Shown here: piece by piece, positions 8,002 to 13,949 of the stretch | Layout of the letters: the number at the start of each line of letters is the position of its first letter | How positions within the stretch are numbered: position 1 is the first letter of the stretch | Notes under the pieces: generated by a model | What the model saw: only the letters and a program-made list of their open reading frames with translations | Database searches by the model: none | Told to the model about the DNA's origin: nothing | Program-made: the position numbers and the translations under genes | NCBI GenBank assembly: GCA_003503535.1 | Contig: DOCI01000220.1 | Coordinates: forward strand, 6,645 to 21,505 | Direction of reading: 5' to 3' | DNA: 14,861 bases | Source: Planctomycetaceae bacterium | GTDB taxonomy: Bacteria > Planctomycetota > Planctomycetia > Planctomycetales > Planctomycetaceae

Positions 8002-8655
8002 TTACTGAGAACGAACGGCATCGAGTTCATCCAGGAACCAGCTTAATTCCGATTGCACATGATCCTGCAGTTTTCCCATACGGATATGCAGAAATGCTCC
8101 CGCAACCACCAGAGGGATAGCCACAGCTAAACCGAGAGCCGTTGTGAACAGGGCAAAACTGATTTCTCCAGCCAGTGCAGAAGGATCTCCTCCGGTTTTC
8201 TGTGTATCTGCAATTTTCGCAAACGCCTGAATCATCCCGCTGACAGTCCCCAGCAAACCGAGCATGGGAGCCGATTTCACAATGGTATTGATCCACGACG
8301 AACCGTATTCGAGATCAGCCATGACATCCCGTTCAAAACGTCCTGCCAGAATTTGGCGAAGTTTTGCAGGTGGGCGGTCAATCTGCTCGATCGCAATCAA
8401 GACCATTTGAGGAACCGCACGCGACCAGTAGTCTGGAGAATCGCATAACTGAGCAATTCCCTGCCAGTCCTGCTTCATAATCATTGCCTGGACCTGCTCC
8501 CGAAACTGATCGGTCGCAGCGGCTGACATCCGCTTTTCAGAGATTTTACGAGCCAGCAGAATGACCTGAAAAACTCCAAACACAGCCGTCGCCGCGAGTG
8601 CGAAATAGATCGCGGTCGCAGAAGCTTGAAAAATCGGAGCGAAGTTGTATTCCAT
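8002..8655 (-). CDS. MotA/TolQ/ExbB proton-channel protein (exbB2)
   Basis: This 217-residue compact ExbB/TolQ-type proton-channel subunit of the inner membrane has helix 1 at about 12-35, a cytoplasmic domain at 36-120, helix 2 at about 125-147 with SAPMLGLLGTVSGMIQAF, and helix 3 at about 166-189 with ISFALFTTALGLAVAIP. These are the family's signature helices. It has no signal peptide or acidic linker, unlike exbB1, and is closer in size to E. coli TolQ (about 230 residues). It starts at an ATG with a weak GGAA before it. It is the first gene of the leftward ExbB/TPR/ExbD series but has no exbD directly behind it; the two exbD genes lie about 6 kb downstream. It may share those ExbD subunits or form a second motor (inference). 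Confidence 0.92.
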   Translation of the reverse strand: MEYNFAPIFQASATAIYFALAATAVFGVFQVILLARKISEKRMSAAATDQFREQVQAMIMKQDWQGIAQLCDSPDYWSRAVPQMVLIAIEQIDRPPAKLRQILAGRFERDVMADLEYGSSWINTIVKSAPMLGLLGTVSGMIQAFAKIADTQKTGGDPSALAGEISFALFTTALGLAVAIPLVVAGAFLHIRMGKLQDHVQSELSWFLDELDAVRSQ

Positions 8656-8726
8656 GAATTCCGCTAATCTGACACCAAAGAAAAAGTTATTGGCGAGTTA
8701 CGATGATCATCCATGAAAATTAATGA

Positions 8727-8742
8727 CCAGGCTCCTGCCTGG
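8727..8742. repeat. Perfect short hairpin
   Basis: CCAGGC-TCCT-GCCTGG forms a 6-bp perfect stem with a 4-base loop. It lies 72 bp upstream of exbB2 and is not followed by a T-run in either direction, so it is not a standard terminator. It may be one more of the short palindromic repeats in this spacer. Confidence 0.5.
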
Positions 8743-8792
8743 CTAAATTTGTAATTAAAACTGCTTTTCAGCATTTGACACGAATACTCTTA

Positions 8793-8818
8793 ACCCAAAG
8801 CGTTAGCGAGGGAACGGC
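8793..8818. repeat. GCGTTAGCGAGGG-type intergenic motif
   Basis: CCCAAAGCGTTAGCGAGGG, followed by AACGGC, resembles a short motif I recall as frequent between genes in planctomycete genomes. Only one copy occurs in this window, so the repeat status rests on memory and not on the sequence shown. Confidence 0.3.
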
Positions 8819-8911
8819 ATCCGATTAATGTTTTGGTGAAAAGACCATGCTCAAAACGTTTATGAGACTTCAAACAACATAATTCAAGTTTGGGTATGCA
8901 TAATCCCAATG

Positions 8912-8984
8912 ACAAGCACGAAGCGCAAGCCAGTGCGTCACAAAGATTGAGTTTTCAGTACACTCGCTTGTGCTTCGTGCTTGT
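8912..8984. repeat. Imperfect palindromic repeat, family 1 copy A
   Basis: The arm at 8912-8935 pairs with the arm at 8961-8984 over 24 positions. There is one mismatch (8931/8965) and one G-T pair (8925/8971), and the loop is 25 bases. The arm core is AAGCACGAAGCGCAAGC. A related copy is at 12452-12515. It has no T-run and no coding potential. It is best read as a REP- or MITE-like intergenic element. Confidence 0.8.
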
Positions 8985-8998
8985 ATTTCCAGTGGACT

Positions 8999-9079
8999 GT
9001 TCCGCTTAAAACTTCGGGCTGTGTACAAGTTGAGGCTAAAGCTGAAGTTACCATACACTGGCAAAGCCACTGCCACCCT
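8999..9079 (-). repeat. Intergenic repeat element, family 2 copy A
   Basis: Read on the minus strand, it begins AGGGTGGCAGTGGC, TTTGCCAGTG and ends GAAGTTTTAAGCGGAAC. It aligns along its whole length with 13761-13859 on the plus strand, apart from about 18 extra bases in that copy. Its start carries a GTGGC-TTT-GCCAG(T) hairpin. It lies 28 bp past the peptidase stop codon, so it is part of that gene's 3' untranslated region, but it lacks a T-run. Confidence 0.75.
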
Positions 9080-9106
9080 AATGTTAAATTGGAACAGGGC
9101 ACTAGC

Positions 9107-11248
9107 TTATTTGTACTTCATTCCGAGCTCTTTGACCAGAAACGCGTAGACGTCGGCTAATTCTTCAATGATTTTTGAAGTTGGCTTGCCAGAGCCGTGA
9201 CCGGCTTTGGTTTCGATACGGATTAATACGGGTTCGTCACTCGCATTGCATTCCTGCAGGCGAGCAGCAAATTTGAAACTGTGACCGGGGACGACCCGGT
9301 CGTCGGTGTCGGCTGTCGTGACCATCGTCGCGGGATACTTAGTGCCCGGTTTCAATTGATGATATGGCGAATAGTTGAGGAGCGTTTCAAACTGTTCAGG
9401 ATCATCAGAGGAGCCATATTCATCGACCCAGTAGCGACCGGCTGTGAATTTCTGGAAACGCAACATATCCATCACACCCACCGCAGGCAGACAGGCTTTA
9501 TACAGATCTGGCCGCTGGGTCATACAGGCTCCGACCAGTAAACCGCCATTGCTGCCACCCTGAATCGCCAGTTTTTCGCGGCTCGTGTACTTATTATCGA
9601 TCAACCACTCGGCTGCCCCGATGAAGTCATCGAAGACATTCTGCTTATTATGTAGCATGCCCCCCTGATGCCAATCTTCGCCATATTCGCCACCACCACG
9701 CAGGTTGGCCACGCAATAGACACCTCCCATTTTCAACCACTGAGCACGACTGATTGAGAAGTAGGGCGTCAGAGAGATATTAAATCCACCATATGCGTAA
9801 AGTAGCGTCGGGTTGTTGCCATCAAGTTTTAAACCTTTTTTGTAAGCGATAAAGAGGGGAACTTTCGTGCCATCTTTACTTTTATAAAAGACCTGCTTAA
9901 GTTCGTATTCACTTTCATCAAAGTCGATTTCCGATCGCCGGAAAAGTTTGCTCTCGCCGCTAATCATGTTGTAATGATAAATGCTTGGAGGCGTGGTAAA
10001 GCTGGCGAATGAGTAGAAGGTTTCGATTTCATCGCGTTCCCCATCGAAGCCTGATGCCGATCCGATTCCTGGAAATTTCACTTCCCGGATAAACTTGCCA
10101 TCCAGGCCATACATTTTGACTTCTGTTTTGACATCTTTGAGTGAACTGACCACAAAGAGATTCGCGACAACGCTGATTGACTCAATCGGCTCTGAGCCTT
10201 CTGGAAGAATTTCTTCGTAGTTTTCCGGAGACGGATTGCGAAGGTCAATCGCGATAATTCGCTTATTCGGAGCATCCAAATCTGTTTTGAAGTAGAATCG
10301 AGCTCCATCATTTCCAAGGAAGGTATACTCGTTTTCAAAATGGTCGATCAGTGGAACAGGAATGCCGTAAGGTTCCGTCAAATCTTTAACGAAGACGCGA
10401 TATTTATCGGCAGTTCCCTTCCAGACAGTAATGATCAGATATCGTCCATCGTCGGTAACCGTTGGTCCAAAGCCCCATTCCGGTTGATCGGGACGTTCGT
10501 AAACGAGTACATCCTCACTTTGAGGAGTTCCGACCCGATGATAGTAAAGCTTGTGATTAAGATTCAAACTCTGAAACGCTTCCCCTTCTTTCGGTTCGGC
10601 AAATCGTCCATAGAAGAAGCCTTTACTGTCTGGAGTCCAAACGGCTGAAGTAAACTTGAGCCATTCCAGCTTTTCCGATAACAGCTCCTTAGTGGCAATG
10701 TCCATAATCCTCCAGGTTCGCCAGTCGGAACCAGCTTCCTGAATGCCGTAAGCGAGATATTTTCCATCATCGCTGAATGCCATTCCATCCAGAGCGACAG
10801 TGCCATCTGCGGACCAGGTGTTCGGGTCGATCAAGAGTTCGGGTTCGTCCTCCAGGCTTTCCATCATGTACAGAACAGCCTGGTTTTGCAGTCCGTCATT
10901 CTTCTGGAAGTAGTACCGCCCACCATGTTTGCTGGGAGCCGAGTATTTTGCATAGTCCCAGAGTTTGAGCATTTCCTTCTCGATTTTTTCACGAGCAGGA
11001 ATCTGAGCCAGATACGCATCAGTCACTTTATTTTCTGCTTCGACCCAGGCTTTGACTTCGTCAGACTCGCGAACGTCATCTTCGAGCCAGCGATATGGGT
11101 CGGCTACTTCTTTGCCATGATAAATGTCGGTTTGATCGACTTTTTTCGTCTTAGGATAATTCAAGTCAGCAGCCATCGCAGAGTGTGTGAAAAGTGATTG
11201 GAGCAGAGTGCAACCAAGAAACAGCGAAACGGTCAGCAGATACCTCAT
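9107..11248 (-). CDS. Secreted prolyl oligopeptidase (peptidase family S9A)
   Basis: This 713-residue serine peptidase cleaves after proline in short peptides, and its length matches the family (porcine enzyme 710). A signal peptide (MRYLLTVSLFLGCTLLQ, cleavage near AMA|A at 26-27) sends it out of the cytoplasm. The N-terminal part has DPYRWLEDD at 50-58 and then the seven-bladed propeller region, about 80-430. The catalytic domain carries YAYGGFNIS, NLRGGGEYGEDWH, and GGSNGGLL with nucleophile Ser566. TTADTDDRVVPGHS gives Asp649 with Arg651, and KAGHGSGKP gives His684. I chose the ATG at 11246-11248 because GAAGG lies about 8 bases upstream and a signal peptide follows directly; the reading frame stays open a further 36 codons without support. 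It is monocistronic and divergent from mraZ. Probably periplasmic peptide breakdown. Confidence 0.96.
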   Translation of the reverse strand: MRYLLTVSLFLGCTLLQSLFTHSAMAADLNYPKTKKVDQTDIYHGKEVADPYRWLEDDVRESDEVKAWVEAENKVTDAYLAQIPAREKIEKEMLKLWDYAKYSAPSKHGGRYYFQKNDGLQNQAVLYMMESLEDEPELLIDPNTWSADGTVALDGMAFSDDGKYLAYGIQEAGSDWRTWRIMDIATKELLSEKLEWLKFTSAVWTPDSKGFFYGRFAEPKEGEAFQSLNLNHKLYYHRVGTPQSEDVLVYERPDQPEWGFGPTVTDDGRYLIITVWKGTADKYRVFVKDLTEPYGIPVPLIDHFENEYTFLGNDGARFYFKTDLDAPNKRIIAIDLRNPSPENYEEILPEGSEPIESISVVANLFVVSSLKDVKTEVKMYGLDGKFIREVKFPGIGSASGFDGERDEIETFYSFASFTTPPSIYHYNMISGESKLFRRSEIDFDESEYELKQVFYKSKDGTKVPLFIAYKKGLKLDGNNPTLLYAYGGFNISLTPYFSISRAQWLKMGGVYCVANLRGGGEYGEDWHQGGMLHNKQNVFDDFIGAAEWLIDNKYTSREKLAIQGGSNGGLLVGACMTQRPDLYKACLPAVGVMDMLRFQKFTAGRYWVDEYGSSDDPEQFETLLNYSPYHQLKPGTKYPATMVTTADTDDRVVPGHSFKFAARLQECNASDEPVLIRIETKAGHGSGKPTSKIIEELADVYAFLVKELGMKYK

Positions 11249-11304
11249 TGCGAATCCTTCGAGATCATCAGGTGGACGGTAATCAGTTGAGACGTGTATC
11301 TGGA

Positions 11305-11332
11305 ATAATAACTGATCACAACGGAAAGTCAC
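11305..11332 (-). promoter_or_regulatory. Possible promoter of the prolyl oligopeptidase
   Basis: On the minus strand GTGACT (11332-11327) and TATTAT (11310-11305) are 16 bases apart, matching 4/6 and 5/6 of the -35/-10 consensus. A start near 11298 would give a leader of about 50 bases. Weak call from consensus alone. Confidence 0.25.
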
Positions 11333-11460
11333 GCCGTCTGGAAAGGGAAGCTGCAATCCGAATGAAATTGTGACAACAGCACCAACACCCCAGACAATTC
11401 TCAGGACTTCGATTGAATTTCAATTCCATCCACCCAGCTGATCACTCCATAACGCGATCC

Positions 11461-11477
11461 CCCCCACAAGTCCCCAC
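11461..11477 (-). promoter_or_regulatory. Distal TGGGG repeat pair (possible MraZ site)
   Basis: On the minus strand GTGGGGACTTGTGGGGG has two TGGGG units exactly 10 bp apart (T at 11476 and 11466), the spacing of MraZ sites. It lies about 215 bp upstream of the peptidase start and over 320 bp from mraZ. Two repeats alone can arise by chance, so support is modest. Confidence 0.35.
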
Positions 11478-11564
11478 GCTCAGACGCGAAATCTGATCGG
11501 ATCATTTCAATTGTTCATTTCCTCCCTGAATACAAGGGTGAAGCCCCAAAAATCTTTCACAACA

Positions 11565-11595
11565 GTGGGGAAATGTGGGAAGCCCATGTTGGGGA
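11565..11595 (+). promoter_or_regulatory. Upstream TGGGG repeat cluster (possible MraZ site)
   Basis: Two units start at 11566 (TGGGGA) and 11576 (TGGGAA), exactly 10 bp apart. A third TGGGGA starts at 11590 and is out of phase by 4 bp. The cluster lies about 205 bp upstream of the mraZ start and matches the sequence and period of the start-proximal repeats. Confidence 0.45.
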
Positions 11596-11735
11596 ACACC
11601 CGACCCAGCAAATGTTCACCCGAACACCTAAATGGCGTTTGTTAATTTTGAAAATGAAAAATTCGTAACTACATGCAGGATAAGAATCTAAGGCGATTTC
11701 CAGCGACCAGTTTTCGCAATCCCGCAAGGCCTATC

Positions 11736-11763
11736 TTGACGATGGAGAATCGGAGGGTAAATT
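11736..11763 (+). promoter_or_regulatory. Likely mraZ promoter
   Basis: TTGACG (11736-11741, 5/6 match to the -35 box) is followed after 16 bases by TAAATT (11758-11763, 4/6 match to the -10 box). Transcription would start near 11770, giving a leader of about 30 bases before the ATG at 11800. The repeat array begins right at the -10 box, a good position for repression. Confidence 0.4.
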
Positions 11764-11800
11764 GGTGCCAATTGGTGAATAGTGGGGAGAAGTGGGGAGA
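11761..11800 (+). promoter_or_regulatory. Four-repeat MraZ operator overlapping the mraZ start
   Basis: Four consecutive 10-bp units (ATTGGTGCCA, ATTGGTGAAT, then AGTGGGGAGA twice) place TGGTG, TGGTG, TGGGG, TGGGG at 11763, 11773, 11783 and 11793. MraZ proteins are known to bind direct TGGG-type repeats with 10-bp spacing upstream of their own gene, which matches. The last two units also contain the ribosome-binding sequence (GGAGA at 11786-11790) and the A of the ATG, so the array could act on both transcription and translation start. Confidence 0.65.
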
Positions 11801-12252
11801 TGCCATTAACTGGAACTTTCGAGCGGTCGCTCGATGACAAGCATCGACTTGCGCTACCCAAACCTGTCCGAGATCAAATTCTTTCAGACACCGAAACGAC
11901 CCTCTATGCCGCTCCCGGAAACGATCGATGTATTGCGTTGTATTCCGCAAAATCCTTCCAGGAACTGGCAGACCGTCTCACAAAACTTTCCTCAGCTCAA
12001 TCTGATGTTCGCAATTACCTGCGGATGTTTTATTCCCAGGCCGAGTGCCTCGAACCCGACAAGCAGGGACGTATTCGCTTACCTGCCCGGCTTGTTGCAT
12101 TCGCTGGTTTGGAAAGCCAGACAACACTGGTGGGAGTGCGGGATCATGCGGAAATTTGGGAAACAACCCGTTGGGAAGCCCTCCTGGCCAGCCATGCAGA
12201 TGAATTCGACTCACTCACAACTGCAGCAATGCAGGCACTTGAAAAGCAATAA
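11800..12252 (+). CDS. mraZ: MraZ, DNA-binding transcriptional regulator
   Basis: MraZ is a nucleoid-associated repressor of the cell-wall/division (dcw) cluster. It is built of two AbrB-like swapped-hairpin domains and forms rings that bind tandem TGGG repeats. This 150-residue protein has the normal length and both signature motifs: D12-x3-R16 within [11 protein letters not shown], and D87-x3-R91 within [11 protein letters not shown] chose the ATG at 11800-11802 because the product then begins [16 protein letters not shown], as in the family, and GGAGA lies 9 bases before it; a GTG at 11782 would start inside the operator repeats. Unlike most bacteria, no rsmH, ftsL or mur gene follows. Instead a strong terminator lies 130 bp downstream, so this mraZ is a single-gene unit. 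Autoregulation through the start-overlapping repeats is likely (inference). Confidence 0.95.
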   Translation: MPLTGTFERSLDDKHRLALPKPVRDQILSDTETTLYAAPGNDRCIALYSAKSFQELADRLTKLSSAQSDVRNYLRMFYSQAECLEPDKQGRIRLPARLVAFAGLESQTTLVGVRDHAEIWETTRWEALLASHADEFDSLTTAAMQALEKQ

Positions 12253-12381
12253 ACACCTCAGTTCGAGCGATTTAGCTCGTTCGGTATATTTCCCGCTGCC
12301 TTACCGGGCGACGAGGAACAGGGCCGGAAAGGAATCTTGCCCTTGAGGGCAGGTTTGATCGTTGATCATTCCTGCACGTGC

Positions 12382-12421
12382 TCGATCGAGAAGGATGGAT
12401 CCTATCTCGATCGATTTTTTT
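12382..12421 (+). terminator. Strong intrinsic terminator of mraZ
   Basis: A perfect 10-bp stem (TCGATCGAGA, 12382-12391, with TCTCGATCGA, 12405-12414) is extended by an inner AGGAT/ATCCT 5-bp stem with a two-base loop; the only bulge is A12404. Seven T residues follow at 12415-12421. This is a textbook Rho-independent terminator on the plus strand, 130 bp after the mraZ stop codon. Confidence 0.9.
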
Positions 12422-12451
12422 ATGCCTGCCGATCAAGTACCATATTCTAAA

Positions 12452-12515
12452 AGCACGAAGCAAAAGTGAGTGAGTGAGTTGATTCATGACGTTGCACCCG
12501 CTTGTGTTTCGTGCT
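12452..12515. repeat. Imperfect palindromic repeat, family 1 copy B
   Basis: The arm at 12452-12472 pairs with the arm at 12495-12515 over 21 positions with two mismatches and two G-T pairs; the loop is 22 bases. The outer arm AGCACGAAGC and the right arm's GCTTGTG...TTCGTGCT match the copy at 8912-8984, and both copies are followed by GTATT. The arms of this copy are more decayed. It sits between the mraZ terminator and the next gene. Confidence 0.75.
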
Positions 12516-12551
12516 GGTATTGCAATGTTGTCAGCTCTTGATTTTTCTGAA

Positions 12552-12564
12552 GGACGTAACGTCC
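12552..12564. promoter_or_regulatory. Perfect 13-bp palindrome directly before the acyltransferase start
   Basis: GGACGT-A-ACGTCC is a perfect inverted repeat with a one-base centre. It ends at the base before the ATG (12565) and overlaps the GAAGGA ribosome-binding sequence (12549-12554). It could be a repressor site, or it could be chance; the loop is too short for a stable RNA hairpin unless the inner pairs open. Confidence 0.35.
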
Positions 12565-13725
12565 ATGGCGCTCCCGGATTACTTTCCAGAGATTACTCAA
12601 GCCAGTCGTATCGCGGTCTCATTTCGCGGATACAACATCACTAACGCCGGTCAAACTGCGGCTCTGTTAAAACATTCTCTGCTCGGACCTCTCCTGCACG
12701 ATCGTCTCCAGCAAGCCGATATTCTGTGTGCAGACGCACTGGGTATCAAAACCACATTGCAAAAAGATCTGGAGTTGAACCGTCCTTCCGATTTATCGAC
12801 CTATTCACAAGATTTGGCAATGATTGTCGCGGTCGAATTAGCTCACTGGGATGCGATGCTGGAAGTTCTGGGAGATCGCAGAAAACAGATTCGTGTTTTA
12901 ACGGGATACAGCCTCGGAGAAATCACCGCGACCATTGTCAGCGGTTTGTTCGACTACGAGCATGCCATGGGACCTGTTCTGGAACTCTCGCGAGATGCTG
13001 CGGAACTGGCACCGAATGTGACGATGGGGGTCCTGTTTTCGCGTGGCCCGGAACTCGATCTGGAATTGATTCGTCAACAATGTGAAGTCATCACCTGCCA
13101 AGGGAATGGTGTCCTGGCGATTTCGACATATCTGGCCCCCAATACTGTGTTATTAATGGGAGAAGGGAATACGGTCGATCGTTTTAAGGAAACTATGCAG
13201 GCTGATTTTCCTAAAACGACCCATCTCAGGAAAAACCCCAATCACTGGCCACCTTTGCATACGCCTATCGTGCTGCAAAAACATTTGCGTGATCGGGCAG
13301 CGGTGATGCTACAAACTTCTGCCTGCTGCACGGAATTGCCAGATTACCCGATTCTTTCCTGTGTTACTGGCGATATTGCTTACAATGGCCACAATTCCCG
13401 ACAACTTATCACTGACTGGGTCGATCATCCCCAGCAACTCTGGAAATGTGTCCACGCTATTCTGGAAATGGGTATCGATTCGTTAATCCATCTGGGACCA
13501 GAACCGAATATCTTACCCGCGACTCTCACTCGAATTTCCGAGAACGTTCAGGCTCAATTGAATCAACCAAACTGGTATGGCTACGGTTTACGTACGTTAT
13601 CGAAATGGACCGCCCACCGTCGCTGGCTGGCCCAGATGATGACTCGCGATGCCGTCCTGATGCGGGCCCCTTATGTGACCCAAGTGAATCTGGAAGATCA
13701 CTTTCTGGCTGTTGAAAAGTCTTGA
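12565..13725 (+). CDS. FabD-like acyltransferase (malonyl-CoA:ACP transacylase family, divergent)
   Basis: FabD-family enzymes move malonyl or other acyl groups from CoA to acyl carrier protein through a serine ester. This 386-residue protein shows the nucleophile elbow GYSLGE (Ser116; the usual motif is GHSLGE), the carboxylate-binding arginine context [11 protein letters not shown] (Arg143), the catalytic histidine in PLHTPIV (His232), and the C-terminal HLGPEPNIL (310-317). The usual N-terminal GQGSQ oxyanion motif is replaced by [12 protein letters not shown] (20-31), and the protein is about 75 residues longer than E. coli FabD. The ATG at 12565 has GAAGGA 10 bases upstream; a longer frame from 12502 would start inside the repeat at 12452-12515. 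No fab genes or ACP are adjacent. A specialised acyltransferase, as in polyketide or unusual lipid synthesis, is as likely as housekeeping FabD. Confidence 0.85.
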   Translation: MALPDYFPEITQASRIAVSFRGYNITNAGQTAALLKHSLLGPLLHDRLQQADILCADALGIKTTLQKDLELNRPSDLSTYSQDLAMIVAVELAHWDAMLEVLGDRRKQIRVLTGYSLGEITATIVSGLFDYEHAMGPVLELSRDAAELAPNVTMGVLFSRGPELDLELIRQQCEVITCQGNGVLAISTYLAPNTVLLMGEGNTVDRFKETMQADFPKTTHLRKNPNHWPPLHTPIVLQKHLRDRAAVMLQTSACCTELPDYPILSCVTGDIAYNGHNSRQLITDWVDHPQQLWKCVHAILEMGIDSLIHLGPEPNILPATLTRISENVQAQLNQPNWYGYGLRTLSKWTAHRRWLAQMMTRDAVLMRAPYVTQVNLEDHFLAVEKS

Positions 13726-13760
13726 TCAGGTCATGTTATTGCCCTGTTAGAATTAATATC

Positions 13761-13859
13761 AGGGTGCCACTGGCTCTGCCAGTGCATCGTAACTTTAGTG
13801 TTAATCTCGACTAACGCTGGCAAAGCCAGTGACACACAACCGGAAGCTTTAATTGGAAC
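13761..13859 (+). repeat. Intergenic repeat element, family 2 copy B
   Basis: The element begins AGGGTGCCACTGGC and ends GAAGCTTTAATTGGAAC, and contains two hairpins. CACTGGC-TCT-GCCAGTG (13768-13784) is perfect. CGCTGGC-AAA-GCCAGTG (13815-13831) has one G-T pair. The two hairpin units are inverted copies of each other (18 of 21 positions). The whole aligns with 8999-9079 in opposite orientation, but copy A lacks the second hairpin. It lies between two convergent genes. Confidence 0.8.
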
Positions 13860-13949
13860 GATCCATTAGTCGGGTTAATTAGTAAACGCAGATTTACCAG
13901 ACATGATAGAAATGATGATTTCATCATGCATTGGCCGAGCGACGTCTAC

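Larger units (their letters stand above)
8656..9106. other. Repeat-rich intergenic spacer
   Basis: This 451-bp stretch lies between the exbB2 start and the 3' end of the peptidase gene. It has no credible gene. It holds, in order, a small perfect hairpin (8727-8742), a GCGTTAGCGAGGG motif (8793-8818), a 73-bp imperfect palindrome (8912-8984) and an 81-bp element (8999-9079). The last two have relatives elsewhere in the window. The promoter of exbB2 should lie in the part next to 8655, but I see no convincing -35/-10 pair. Confidence 0.7.
11249..11799. other. Divergent spacer with MraZ-type repeats
   Basis: This 551-bp region lies between the peptidase (leftward) and mraZ (rightward). It has no plausible gene. 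It contains three clusters of TGGGG-type repeats (11461-11477, 11565-11595, 11761-11800), a possible mraZ promoter and a possible peptidase promoter. The spacer is unusually long, which would fit complex regulation. Confidence 0.65.
12253..12564. other. Spacer between mraZ and the acyltransferase
   Basis: This 312-bp region has no credible gene. It holds small hairpins soon after the mraZ stop (CGAGC/GCTCG at 12264-12279 and TGCCC/GGGCA at 12339-12352), then the intrinsic terminator, a family 1 palindrome and the ribosome-binding region of the next gene with a 13-bp palindrome. Confidence 0.65.

Noticed and set aside
900..8655. A Zorya-type anti-phage system, because MotA/ExbB and ExbD-like genes are present
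   Set aside because: Zorya needs ZorA with a long cytoplasmic tail, a MotB-like ZorB with an OmpA domain, and ZorC/D or ZorE effectors. Here the ExbB proteins are short, the ExbD proteins lack an OmpA domain, and no helicase or nuclease is present.
8870..9076. A 68-codon open frame on the minus strand
   Set aside because: It lies entirely across the two palindromic repeat elements and has no recognisable protein features.
11249..11356. A 36-residue N-terminal extension of the prolyl oligopeptidase
   Set aside because: It would put a polar stretch before the signal peptide, and GAAGG stands just before the ATG at 11248.
11782..11799. GTG start extending MraZ by six residues
   Set aside because: The codons fall on the tandem operator repeats, and MraZ homologues begin at the M(P)LTGTFE-type sequence given by the ATG at 11800.
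11669..11950. A 93-codon minus-strand open frame
   Set aside because: It overlaps the mraZ start, promoter and operator in antisense and looks like a shadow of mraZ.
12502..12564. A 21-residue N-terminal extension of the FabD-like protein
   Set aside because: It is read from the right arm of a palindromic repeat; the ATG at 12565 has a GAAGGA ribosome-binding sequence at good distance.
13912..13927. ATGATG/CATCAT hairpin downstream of the FIST gene as a terminator
   Set aside because: The stem is short and AT-rich and the following T-run is broken, so it is not strong enough to call.
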